Assembly (NCBI RefSeq): GCF_006874625.1
Contig: NZ_CP030034.1
Coordinates: 3,162,001-3,226,000 of the forward strand
Length of the DNA stretch: 64,000 bases
Reading direction: 5' to 3'
From: Bdellovibrio sp. NC01
GTDB lineage: Bacteria; Bdellovibrionota; Bdellovibrionia; Bdellovibrionales; Bdellovibrionaceae
A program made the translations under genes and the position numbers. The notes below the pieces were generated by a model. The model was not told where the DNA came from. It made no database searches and saw nothing but the letters and a program-made list of their open reading frames with translations. Of this stretch, positions 16,677 to 24,532 are shown piece after piece; within the stretch, counting starts at the first letter, position 1; every line of letters begins with the position of its first letter.

Positions 16677-17732
16677 TTACTTCATTGGCTTCGAGTGAAC
16701 TGCGAATTTTTCGAACTCGCCGTACTCGTGCAATTTGTTATAAAGCGTCTTGATCGTGATACCCAAGTTGTTAGCCGCTTGAGTTTTGTTGCCACCGAAG
16801 TGTTGCAACGCTTTCAAGATATAACGCTTCTCTAGATCGTGAAGAGTCATGTTTGGATCGTAGTCGATAGCGTCCTTTTGAGTCTCAGGATTTCTGATAT
16901 TCTCTGGAACGTCATTCAACATGATCATGTGGCCGTCAGACAAGATTTGTAGACGTTCACATACGTTTTGAAGCTCACGGATATTACCTGGCCAGTCGTA
17001 TTTCATAAGAGCTTTCATAGCATCTTCAGAAACAGAACGACCACGGTTCAAATAAGCATGTTGAGAGTTATTCAAGAAGTGGTTCACCAACGACGGGATG
17101 TCTTCTTTACGACGACGAAGAGGTGGAGCACTTACTACGATCGTGTTGATACGATAGAAAAGGTCTTCACGGAAATTACCGCGAGTCACTTCTTGATCCA
17201 ATTCTCTGTTTGTTGCACAGATCAAACGGATGTCAACTTTGATTGGATCTTTGCCACCAACGCGGAAGATTTCACCTTCTTGGATGAAGCGAAGAAGTTT
17301 AGCTTGGATAGCTGGATCAAGTTCACCGATTTCGTCCAAGAACAATGTTCCGCCAGTTGCCGCTTCAGCCAAACCGATTTTGCGGTTGTAAGCGCCAGTG
17401 AACGAACCTTTTTCATGACCGAAAAGTTCTGACTCAAGCAATGTCTCGCGAAGAGCACCGCAGTTGATTGCAACGAATGGTTTGTTTTTGCGACCTGAAC
17501 GTTCATGGATAGAACGAGCGATCAACTCTTTACCTGTGCCCGACTCACCAAGCACCAAGATGTTTGCTTGAGAAGGAGCCACACGGTCGATCATCTTCAT
17601 CATGCTGCCCATAACTTCAGAAGTGTAGACGATGGTCTTGTTTTCCATCACTTTCGAAGTTGTGTTTGTATTCCACATCACTTGGTTAGCATTCTGAGAA
17701 GCAGGAAGGATAGTTGAGTTGTTATCGTTCAT
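16677..17732 (-). CDS. Sigma-54-dependent transcriptional activator (short N-terminus)
   Basis: I chose the ATG at 17730-17732 because AAAGGTGG stands seven bases upstream; a GTG three codons earlier is the alternative. The 351-residue protein has a short variable N-terminus (about 35 residues, Asn/Thr-rich). The AAA+ domain has GESGTGKE, the sigma-54 contact loop GSFTGA, GGTLFLDEIGEL and FREDLFYRINT. A linker leads to a Fis-type HTH (KTQAANNLGITIKTLYNKL). There is no receiver or sensory domain. The GSFTGA form of the loop is a known functional variant of GAFTGA. The gene has its own terminator and about 200 bases of free upstream sequence. Confidence 0.9.
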   Translation of the reverse strand: MNDNNSTILPASQNANQVMWNTNTTSKVMENKTIVYTSEVMGSMMKMIDRVAPSQANILVLGESGTGKELIARSIHERSGRKNKPFVAINCGALRETLLESELFGHEKGSFTGAYNRKIGLAEAATGGTLFLDEIGELDPAIQAKLLRFIQEGEIFRVGGKDPIKVDIRLICATNRELDQEVTRGNFREDLFYRINTIVVSAPPLRRRKEDIPSLVNHFLNNSQHAYLNRGRSVSEDAMKALMKYDWPGNIRELQNVCERLQILSDGHMIMLNDVPENIRNPETQKDAIDYDPNMTLHDLEKRYILKALQHFGGNKTQAANNLGITIKTLYNKLHEYGEFEKFAVHSKPMK

Positions 17733-17929
17733 TGGGTCCACCTTTCGGTAACGTACTTCATTAAAAGACTTAATCCTTTTAGCGACGTCTCAGATTGATT
17801 ATCTCGTTCTGATACGCTGCAGCAACGCATTGAGTTATAACCAAGGTCGTGTAGGTTTTGCAATAAAAATTTTGCATAGCGTTGGATTTTTTTTATGAAA
17901 CCTGGGGCCCTTAAAGCGGTTTTGAGGCT

Positions 17930-18820
17930 ATGAGTAAGGCTTTTTATCTCAACGAAAATATAGATAAATACCTGAAATTTATGACCTTTGTTAGGTCATC
18001 CTCTCCCCTTACCATCAAGCACTATACCCTGGATCTGCAACAAGCCTTTGAATTGGATAAATACTCACGTTCACCCAAAAACTCGTGGACCGAGGCTGAA
18101 CTGCTGGGTTCGGTCCGCCAAGCCTTCAACCACTGGGCGACACTTTCATTGGCTTCCAGAAACCGCAAAGCAGCCACTTTGAAGAGCTTCTTTTCGTGGG
18201 CCTTCGACGAAGGTCTGACAGAGAGAGATCTGTCGATGCAAATCATTGCTCCGAAGGTGCCGAAGAAACTTCCGCACTTCTTAAGCGTCGATGAAGCCCT
18301 TGCTGTCTTAAAAAGTTTCGACGACGAAAAACTCGAAGTGCCTCTGCGTGAAAAGGTTTTGTTCTTACTCCTTTACGGTGGTGGGCTGCGTATCAGTGAA
18401 GCCTGCAACTTGAAATGGAGCGAAGTGCATCTATCGCAAAAAGTTTTGCGCGTGATGGGTAAGGGTTCAAAAGAGCGCGTGGTCGCTTTACCTTCGACGA
18501 CGATTCAAGTTTTAAATAAGTGGAAAAAAGACAGCGGCTTTAACGAATTTGTTTTCGGCGAAGAAGTTTTAAATCAACGAACAGCGTACGAGATGGTTCG
18601 TAAGAGCGGGCAACGCGCGGGATTGCTGAAGCCTCTTCATCCGCATGCTCTTCGTCACTCGTTTGCGACTCACCTTCTTTCGAGTGGCGCGAATCTTCGT
18701 ACCTTGCAAGAGTTGCTGGGCCACGAAAGCCTGCAAGCCACCGAGAAATACACGCACTTGGGCATCGATCAGTTAGCGCGCACGATGGAAAACGTGCATC
18801 CGCTGGGCAAGGGCAAATAG
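17930..18820 (+). CDS. Tyrosine recombinase of the XerC/XerD type
   Basis: The 296-residue length and domain order fit Xer recombinases, which resolve chromosome dimers at dif. An N-terminal SAM-like DNA-binding domain (1-110) is followed by a catalytic domain with Arg in GGGLRISEACNL, Lys in GKGSKERVV, HALRHSFATHL, and the C-terminal LGHESLQATEKYTH with the nucleophilic Tyr. There is no att site, integrase neighbour or mobile element nearby, so a housekeeping role is more likely than phage integration. XerC versus XerD cannot be decided by eye. A GAGG site precedes the ATG. Confidence 0.9.
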   Translation: MSKAFYLNENIDKYLKFMTFVRSSSPLTIKHYTLDLQQAFELDKYSRSPKNSWTEAELLGSVRQAFNHWATLSLASRNRKAATLKSFFSWAFDEGLTERDLSMQIIAPKVPKKLPHFLSVDEALAVLKSFDDEKLEVPLREKVLFLLLYGGGLRISEACNLKWSEVHLSQKVLRVMGKGSKERVVALPSTTIQVLNKWKKDSGFNEFVFGEEVLNQRTAYEMVRKSGQRAGLLKPLHPHALRHSFATHLLSSGANLRTLQELLGHESLQATEKYTHLGIDQLARTMENVHPLGKGK

Positions 18821-18968
18821 CTTTAGCCTTGTCCAAGACTCTCTTATCCAATCTAGGATTTCGTTCTTAAAAGAGGGACCAAACTCCCTCAAGTCTAATA
18901 CGTTTCAGATGGTATTCGAAAACCGTTGGTCCCGAACTCGCTTTATGGATTCTATAAAAGGAAAATCC

Positions 18969-19220
18969 ATGAAAACAAAATCACTTCAATTTATCGTAGC
19001 CGCTTTTATCATCTTCACTTCTGCGATTGCTGGTGCCGCCACCAATGAAAGCGCCGAACGTTTACCTGCACAAGTCGATGCAAGTATCCCTGCCCAGAAC
19101 AATGTTGAATTTAAAGAAAGAATTCGCATGGATCATCCGATCGAAAACGAAAGAGCCCATTTACGATCAGAAAGCGAAAGAAGTCGTGGGTTGATTTCGA
19201 CTTCTAAAAGAAATCCGTAA
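18969..19220 (+). CDS. Small secreted protein
   Basis: I chose the ATG at 18969 because AAAGGAAAA lies just upstream and it opens a signal peptide (MKTKSLQFIVAAFIIFTSAIAGAA, cleavage after GAA). The mature part is only about 60 residues, hydrophilic and rich in Glu, Arg and Ser, without cysteines. No family was recognised. It converges on recO, whose stop lies nine bases away. Confidence 0.65.
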   Translation: MKTKSLQFIVAAFIIFTSAIAGAATNESAERLPAQVDASIPAQNNVEFKERIRMDHPIENERAHLRSESERSRGLISTSKRNP

Positions 19221-19229
19221 ATAGAGAAA

Positions 19230-19829
19230 TTAAATCATCGCATGCTGAAGATAGTGCTTCACCATCAGCTCCACATTGTGAAGCTCTTCATCGACGAGTT
19301 GGCGGTGATTTACTAAAGAGTTGCTATCGGCAAGATTGGTTTTTAGAAACGGCGCCATCCATGGCTCCGCATTTACGACACCTTGTTGAAGAAGGAACTT
19401 TAAGTAGAAATGCATCTTTAGCACAAGAATGTCTGTCGATGTTTCTGCTGCCTTCAACGTGTGACCTAAAAGATTGAAAAGGAATTCAGAGTTTTGGTCA
19501 CCCTCTTGGCTGACTTTGCTCACACATTCTAAAACATGCAAGGCAAATTCGAGTTTGTCATAATCGTGGCGGAGTCCGGCAAAGTCATTTACTAAAGTGG
19601 CTTCTTGCAGAACGTTGAGTTGTCCTTCATCAGTGGCAGCTTTGTACGTAAAGGTTACGAAGTGTGAGGGTTCAAGGACTCCCCCACCGAAACGTTTTTT
19701 ACTACGAAGCGCACCACGCGCAATAAACGATAATTTTTCTCCGCGTGGAGACAGCGCGTGCAAAATCAAATCGGCTTCGCCGTATTTCATTTTTCGTAGA
19801 ATGATGAATCTGTCTTTACCTTGGGTCAC
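19230..19829 (-). CDS. recO: DNA repair protein RecO
   Basis: RecO loads RecA onto SSB-coated DNA together with RecR. The roughly 200-residue protein has an N-terminal OB-fold (DRFIILRKMKYGEADLILHALSPRGEKLSFIARGAL) followed by the helical domain (EFALHVLECVSKVSQEG). It lacks the four-cysteine zinc motif that some RecO proteins carry. Start choice: a GTG at 19827-19829 overlaps the upstream TGA in a GTGA arrangement, typical of translational coupling; a TTG three codons earlier (19838) is the alternative. It is read with the preceding gene of unknown function. Confidence 0.88.
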   Translation of the reverse strand: MTQGKDRFIILRKMKYGEADLILHALSPRGEKLSFIARGALRSKKRFGGGVLEPSHFVTFTYKAATDEGQLNVLQEATLVNDFAGLRHDYDKLEFALHVLECVSKVSQEGDQNSEFLFNLLGHTLKAAETSTDILVLKMHFYLKFLLQQGVVNAEPWMAPFLKTNLADSNSLVNHRQLVDEELHNVELMVKHYLQHAMI

Positions 19830-20812
19830 ACCGTCCAACTTTGCTGCTGCTTTATTTCTTCATACGAAGATATAAGCGTCTTTGCAAAGTCTTTTGTCTT
19901 AAGTAGATCAACGCTGATGATTAAAAGGCCTCGCAGCATTTCGTGAGAAGGTTCTGGCTCCCACCAATGCTTAAACATTTTGATACCTGACCAGTAGCAC
20001 ATGTTCGTGCTGCTCATTTTTTCCCAGCCCTGTTCGGTGCTGATTCCAAGTTTTTTAAATAACAACTCGGCCACAGCTTCGGCACTCGCGTCTTGGAAGT
20101 AACATGCAGCGCGATCGTAAATGCGGACTGCATCTTTTTTGAAAACCAATTGGGCAGCGGAAGAAATTTCTGTTTCAAAAGCTTCAACAAGATCGCGATC
20201 CACCGATTTGGATTTAATTGAATTTTCCAGATCACGCAAAATTGCAGCTTTATCCCACGCCATACTTTCCACCATCATTGTCGGTGAACGGAAACGCTCT
20301 CCGGTCACCGCGACAGCCAAATCGGCAGAGTATGAACACAAACGAACTGTGTAAGGACGAACTTCTACTTTTTCAGAGAAATGACGTGCATGTGATACAC
20401 GCACCGAGTGAATACGTTTTTCATTCAGCAAACGATCAAGTTCCTCCACAAAAGGATAAACTTCGCCTGTAACAGGATGATCTTCGGCAAACATCACGAA
20501 GCACGTTTCTTTTTTCAGCGATTCCACCCACTCTTTCACATCAGTGATTTGCGAGTGCGAGCGAACTGCGACTTCGTATGTTTCTTTGTAGTAGTATGGA
20601 AGAAGATGTTCGAAAACAGGCGTCTGCCCTTTGATCACACCGATCGCACGTTTGTGTGCAAGAAAATGCGCGGTGCCTTGAGTGATTTCATAAACGCCTT
20701 GTGCGATACCACGATACACGCGCACCTTATTCTTAGGTTCAATGCCTAAGTAATTTTTCACGGCGTCATTTACTTCGTCCCAAGCCTCAGGTCGCAACAC
20801 ATCGATGAGCAT
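19826..20812 (-). CDS. Conserved-looking protein of unknown function coupled to recO
   Basis: The 328-residue protein has no signal peptide or membrane segment. By eye it shows alpha/beta segments such as KVRVYRGIAQGVYEITQGTAHFLAHKRAIGVIKGQ and CFVMFAEDHPVTGEVYPFVEELDRLL. That pattern is suggestive of a fold-type I PLP-enzyme-like core, though I see no clear Schiff-base motif, so I do not assign a function. It ends overlapping recO by four bases if recO starts at GTG. The ATG has no strong SD. Confidence 0.75.
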   Translation of the reverse strand: MLIDVLRPEAWDEVNDAVKNYLGIEPKNKVRVYRGIAQGVYEITQGTAHFLAHKRAIGVIKGQTPVFEHLLPYYYKETYEVAVRSHSQITDVKEWVESLKKETCFVMFAEDHPVTGEVYPFVEELDRLLNEKRIHSVRVSHARHFSEKVEVRPYTVRLCSYSADLAVAVTGERFRSPTMMVESMAWDKAAILRDLENSIKSKSVDRDLVEAFETEISSAAQLVFKKDAVRIYDRAACYFQDASAEAVAELLFKKLGISTEQGWEKMSSTNMCYWSGIKMFKHWWEPEPSHEMLRGLLIISVDLLKTKDFAKTLISSYEEIKQQQSWTV

Positions 20813-20928
20813 TCATTTAAAGTAGCGGAATTTGTCGAAATTGGCTTCAGACGAAGGTCTGATTTTGAGACCTGAATTGTGACTTTGCAGTGCTTATTCT
20901 AGAATAAAGCATTCGCAGGAGAGCGTTG

Positions 20929-21558
20929 ATGAAGTCAGGAAAATGTTTAGCTCTGTTTATTCTTTTGTTCGCAGTCGTATTAGCCATCCCGAAAGAAGCA
21001 AACGCGGTCGTTGATTTGCGTTTGAATTACGGTCTGCTTGTAAGCAATACGAATTTAGATGCATTGTGTACAGCATGTGGCGGAAGTGTCCCTAGCATCG
21101 TCCCAACCTACGGTTTAGGTGCTGACGTTGTGGTGAACTTGCCGATTCCGCTCATGCCGGGAATTGGTTTGCGTTATGAAGATATGGGTCTGACAACGAG
21201 CGGTAATGGAATAGATATCAAGGAATCTTATACTCGCACGTCACTTCTTCTCAATTACCACATCATTGACACGCTTATTTACTTGGGACCGATTGTTACA
21301 TGGGGACTTTCTCACTCCACAAGTCTTAAGGCGACAGAAAATGGAACAGTAAAAGCAGACTATACTGGAGGCTCACAAACGAGTTTCAGTCTCGGTCTAG
21401 AGGGTGGAGCTCATCTCGCAGGATTTATCGTTGGTGGTGAGATCGGTTATATGGATTTTCGCTGGAAAGATGCTCGTGACTCGACTGGTAACAATTCGAC
21501 TCAAGACATCAATATGAGTGGAACTTATCTAAAACTCGCAGTGGGTTATTCGTTTTAA
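20929..21558 (+). CDS. Outer-membrane beta-barrel-like protein
   Basis: An ATG at 20929 follows AGGAGAGCGTTG; a TTG directly before it is the alternative. The 209-residue protein has a signal peptide ending at ANA. Alternating strands follow, such as VVDLRLNYGLLVSN, GIGLRYEDMGL and FSLGLEGGAHLAGFIVGGEIGYMDF, and it ends in YLKLAVGYSF with a C-terminal Phe. This fits an eight-stranded outer-membrane barrel. Cysteines at about residues 43 and 46 (LCTACGG) are near one loop. Family not identified. Confidence 0.8.
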   Translation: MKSGKCLALFILLFAVVLAIPKEANAVVDLRLNYGLLVSNTNLDALCTACGGSVPSIVPTYGLGADVVVNLPIPLMPGIGLRYEDMGLTTSGNGIDIKESYTRTSLLLNYHIIDTLIYLGPIVTWGLSHSTSLKATENGTVKADYTGGSQTSFSLGLEGGAHLAGFIVGGEIGYMDFRWKDARDSTGNNSTQDINMSGTYLKLAVGYSF

Positions 21559-21573
21559 GTATCGAAAAAACAA

Positions 21574-21602
21574 CACCTCTGATACGCTTTATATCAGAGG
21601 TG
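21574..21602 (+). promoter_or_regulatory. Hairpin that covers the Shine-Dalgarno of the desaturase gene
   Basis: CACCTCTGATA (21574-21584) and TATCAGAGGTG (21592-21602) form a perfect 11-base stem with a seven-base loop. The right arm contains the AGAGG ribosome site for the ATG at 21606. No T-run follows, so it is not an ordinary terminator of the gene before it. It could act as a translational switch. Confidence 0.6.
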
Positions 21603-21605
21603 CAA

Positions 21606-22712
21606 ATGACCAAAAAAAGAATTGAATGGCCGGTGGCCTTGTTCCTTACGATCAATCCACTCGTGACTTTTATTCTGATGCCTATTTATTTCTACTACTT
21701 CGGATTTGAGTGGGACATCGCTATCTTCTCTCTAATTTTCGCTGCTGCTACAAATCTTAGTATCACTGCTGGTTACCATCGCTTGTTCTCTCATAAGAGC
21801 TACGATGCCCATCCAGTTGCGAAAGCTTTGTTCTTGTTGATCGGTGCTTCAGGCTTTCAAGGTTCTGCTTTGAAATGGTCTTCAGATCACCGTCGTCACC
21901 ACATGCACATCGATGGCGAAAAAGATCCTTACAACATCAATGAAGGCTTCTGGTACGCCCACATGGGTTGGTTGTTCTTCAAAGATTCAGTAGATCAAAA
22001 GATCTCTGCTCCCGATCTTGAAAAAGATTGGATGGTACAATTCCAACACAAATATTACGTGCCGCTTGCGATCCTTACTGGTTTCGGTCTTCCGACTTTG
22101 ATTGGTTGGATGATGGGCTCACCTCTTGGTGGCTTGGTTATCGGTGGTGGTTTGCGTATTGCTTTGACTCAACAAAGTACATTCTTCGTAAACTCGCTTT
22201 GCCATACTTTGGGCAAACAAACTTACTCTAAAGAGATCTCTGCACGTGACTCTTGGTTTGTAGCGGTTTTAACTCACGGTGAAGGTTACCATAACTTCCA
22301 TCACAAGTTCCAAATCGACTACCGCAACGGTATCAAGTGGTATCACTGGGATCCGACTAAATGGGTTATTAAGTCTTTGAACTTGGTAGGTCTTGCAACG
22401 AAACTTCGTCAGATCTCTCACGTTGAAATCTTGAAAGCACGTCTTCAAGCTGAAGCGACAGAGTTGAAAAAACACGGTTTCGCAGAAGATCAATTGGCAG
22501 CGATGAAAGAAAAAATCATCGAAGCACAAAACAAAATGAAGAAGCTTCGCGAAGACTACGAGCAATTTAAAGTGAATGCGGCTGCAAAACGTGAAGAGTT
22601 GAAAGAAGCTTACGATGCGAAACTGGCTGAGCTAAAACGTGATCTTGAAGTGGCCCACCTTGAATTCCAAATGGGCATGAAAATGTGGCAGCTTCATTTG
22701 AAATCGGTTTAA
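21606..22712 (+). CDS. Membrane fatty-acid desaturase (acyl-CoA delta-9 type) with a C-terminal coiled coil
   Basis: This membrane di-iron enzyme introduces a double bond into fatty acyl chains and thereby adjusts membrane fluidity. All three histidine boxes are present: HRLFSH, HRRHH, and HNFHH near residue 225. Hydrophobic segments surround the first box. The catalytic part ends near residue 265. The remaining roughly 100 residues are a Lys/Glu/Ala coiled coil (for example ELKKHGFAEDQLAAMKEKI), which is not part of the usual enzyme. The ATG at 21606 is preceded by AGAGGTG inside a hairpin. It is convergent with the lipoprotein gene at 22790 across a shared terminator. Confidence 0.93.
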   Translation: MTKKRIEWPVALFLTINPLVTFILMPIYFYYFGFEWDIAIFSLIFAAATNLSITAGYHRLFSHKSYDAHPVAKALFLLIGASGFQGSALKWSSDHRRHHMHIDGEKDPYNINEGFWYAHMGWLFFKDSVDQKISAPDLEKDWMVQFQHKYYVPLAILTGFGLPTLIGWMMGSPLGGLVIGGGLRIALTQQSTFFVNSLCHTLGKQTYSKEISARDSWFVAVLTHGEGYHNFHHKFQIDYRNGIKWYHWDPTKWVIKSLNLVGLATKLRQISHVEILKARLQAEATELKKHGFAEDQLAAMKEKIIEAQNKMKKLREDYEQFKVNAAAKREELKEAYDAKLAELKRDLEVAHLEFQMGMKMWQLHLKSV

Positions 22713-22732
22713 TGAAATAGATTTTGAAAATT

Positions 22733-22769
22733 AAAAAACCCGCCTCTTCATCAGAGAGCGGGTTTTTTT
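22733..22769. terminator. Bidirectional intrinsic terminator
   Basis: AAAAAACCCGC-type left arm and GCGGGTTTTTTT right arm with a single-base bulge lie between two converging genes. A- and T-runs flank both sides. Confidence 0.9.
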
Positions 22770-22789
22770 ATGTCTTTTTTAAGATCAAA

Positions 22790-24337
22790 TTACTCGCAAG
22801 ATTTAGATTTCGAATAGAAGAACCAGTGGAACTTCGATTGGTCAGAAGGACGGCTTGAGCCTTCACCGTGACCGAATGGAGAGTTCTGCGATTCGATATA
22901 TTCTTTATGAAGCTTACAGTCTTGTTTTCTGTAGTCGTCATTCATCGCTGTCAGATCACGGAACGTTGGCAAGTAGCCGTGTTCCTTATAATAAGCATCT
23001 TCTTTAGCGTAGATGTTCTTTTCCAACGTCGTCGCTACGGCCTCAAATTGTGCCGTCGTTCTTAACGTTTGAATTGGCATATACTTCGGCAAGATATCTT
23101 TCACCAAACCGAATTGGCGCAAGAATTTACCAAGGTAGGCTTTACCTGAAGAACTCAAAGACCAATGGAATTCATAGTTCTTATCGATCATCCAACCGTA
23201 AACACTTTGCATAACCGCATCTTGCATACGGACTTGGCGCAGAAGTGGATAGTATTTGTATTCAGCAACGAAATCAAAACGTGGGTCCGCTTCGATATCG
23301 AATGGTGCAAACAACGTTTTAGAAGTTACACCCAATGATGCTGGATATTCTGTGTTTTTAAATTTTCTTACCGAACTTCTGAACTTCGGAACGATGAATT
23401 GACCGTTTGAAGCTTTGTCGTAAGCGTATTTACCAACTTCAGAGCAGAAGAAACCATCACTGTAGTTGCTATCGTTCATCGCGAAGTCATAACGGATTTC
23501 ACCGTTCTTTTTAATGCCATTGTAAGCGTAGTCGTACATTGCTTTACCGGCACGCTTCGCAAGATCAGCATCTTTAGCACGATACAAGGCAACACGAGCG
23601 TCTTGTGCCGCAACCCACTTTTCAAGTGGCGTGATGATGATACCTGTTTGAATCAAAGATTCGACAACGTATTTTTTGCCGGCTTTATCCTCACCCACGA
23701 TTGCCAAGTGCGAGAAGTTTCCTTCTTCGTCTGCAATACGCGCGATCATCGCTGACACGTAGCTCTTACCACGAACGACCATCAAGTCACCCGTCTGTAA
23801 CGAGAAGCCTTCAAACTTTGGATTTGTCATTGTATAGATAGGATCTGCTTCCAAGATTTTTGGTGTGCGCACGTCCACCACTTTATTGTGAACAAGCCAT
23901 TCCAAAAGATACTCTTCTGTAATACGCGAATACTGAATGCCTTCACGCACTTTCAACATACATGCTTCAGTCAATTCATTGCGCTCGTCGAAACCTTGGT
24001 ATTTTTCACGCAAAGTCACACGCACTTGGAAAAGACTTTTCAAAAGCTCTACACCATTTGCTTTTAGGTAGGCTTTCTCAGCTTCAGTCTTTGGTACAAA
24101 ATAATCAGAGCTTGCACCATACAAATAATCAGTCACACCGTTAATGTATGAAGCGCACGTTTGGGCGTTAAATACACTTGTATCATTCAAATCAGCCAAT
24201 ACCTTTGAAGCACCTGTGAATAACTCTTGAGTACTTGCTGGGTTTCTTGAACGCTCGAAAAATTTGGGCGGAGTCTGGCAGCTTGTCGCCGTCAAAGTCA
24301 TCGCCATCATCACCGCTGTGAATACGATTTTATTCAT
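22790..24337 (-). CDS. Lipoprotein with permuted NlpC/P60 (YiiX-like) papain-type domain
   Basis: I chose the ATG at 24335-24337, which has GAGGA six bases upstream. The lipoprotein signal ends in ATSC (Cys20). The middle of the 515-residue protein shows the permuted papain pattern seen in YiiX/YaeF-type proteins. GDLMVVRG is followed by NFSHLAIVGED with the probable catalytic His, YVVESLIQTGI, and DGFFCSEVGKYAYD with the probable nucleophilic Cys. These families hydrolyse amide or thioester links in the envelope or in lipids (family knowledge); the substrate here is unknown. The flanking 140 N-terminal and 200 C-terminal residues have no recognised domain. Confidence 0.8.
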   Translation of the reverse strand: MNKIVFTAVMMAMTLTATSCQTPPKFFERSRNPASTQELFTGASKVLADLNDTSVFNAQTCASYINGVTDYLYGASSDYFVPKTEAEKAYLKANGVELLKSLFQVRVTLREKYQGFDERNELTEACMLKVREGIQYSRITEEYLLEWLVHNKVVDVRTPKILEADPIYTMTNPKFEGFSLQTGDLMVVRGKSYVSAMIARIADEEGNFSHLAIVGEDKAGKKYVVESLIQTGIIITPLEKWVAAQDARVALYRAKDADLAKRAGKAMYDYAYNGIKKNGEIRYDFAMNDSNYSDGFFCSEVGKYAYDKASNGQFIVPKFRSSVRKFKNTEYPASLGVTSKTLFAPFDIEADPRFDFVAEYKYYPLLRQVRMQDAVMQSVYGWMIDKNYEFHWSLSSSGKAYLGKFLRQFGLVKDILPKYMPIQTLRTTAQFEAVATTLEKNIYAKEDAYYKEHGYLPTFRDLTAMNDDYRKQDCKLHKEYIESQNSPFGHGEGSSRPSDQSKFHWFFYSKSKSCE

Positions 24338-24532
24338 GAAAGTCCTCATATTGTATTTAGTTAACCTGAACTTTTTCGGCAGCTTTTCTTGTTTACTGAA
24401 CAGGACCTGACCTAAGGCGAGCCCCTTTACGTCAAGTTTTTTTGAGATCCCAAATCTAGACTAAACGGCTATTAGGTTAAGACGATAAGAGGGAGGCTTA
24501 TATTTTACTTTTAAAACCAATAGAGGACATAA

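Noticed and set aside
17930-18820. The Xer-type recombinase as a sign of an integrated element
   Set aside because: No att repeats, tRNA, phage or conjugation gene is nearby; sequence and length match housekeeping Xer proteins.
18873-18890. A 6-base hairpin (GAGGGA/TCCCTC) after the recombinase gene as a terminator
   Set aside because: The stem is short and no T-run follows.
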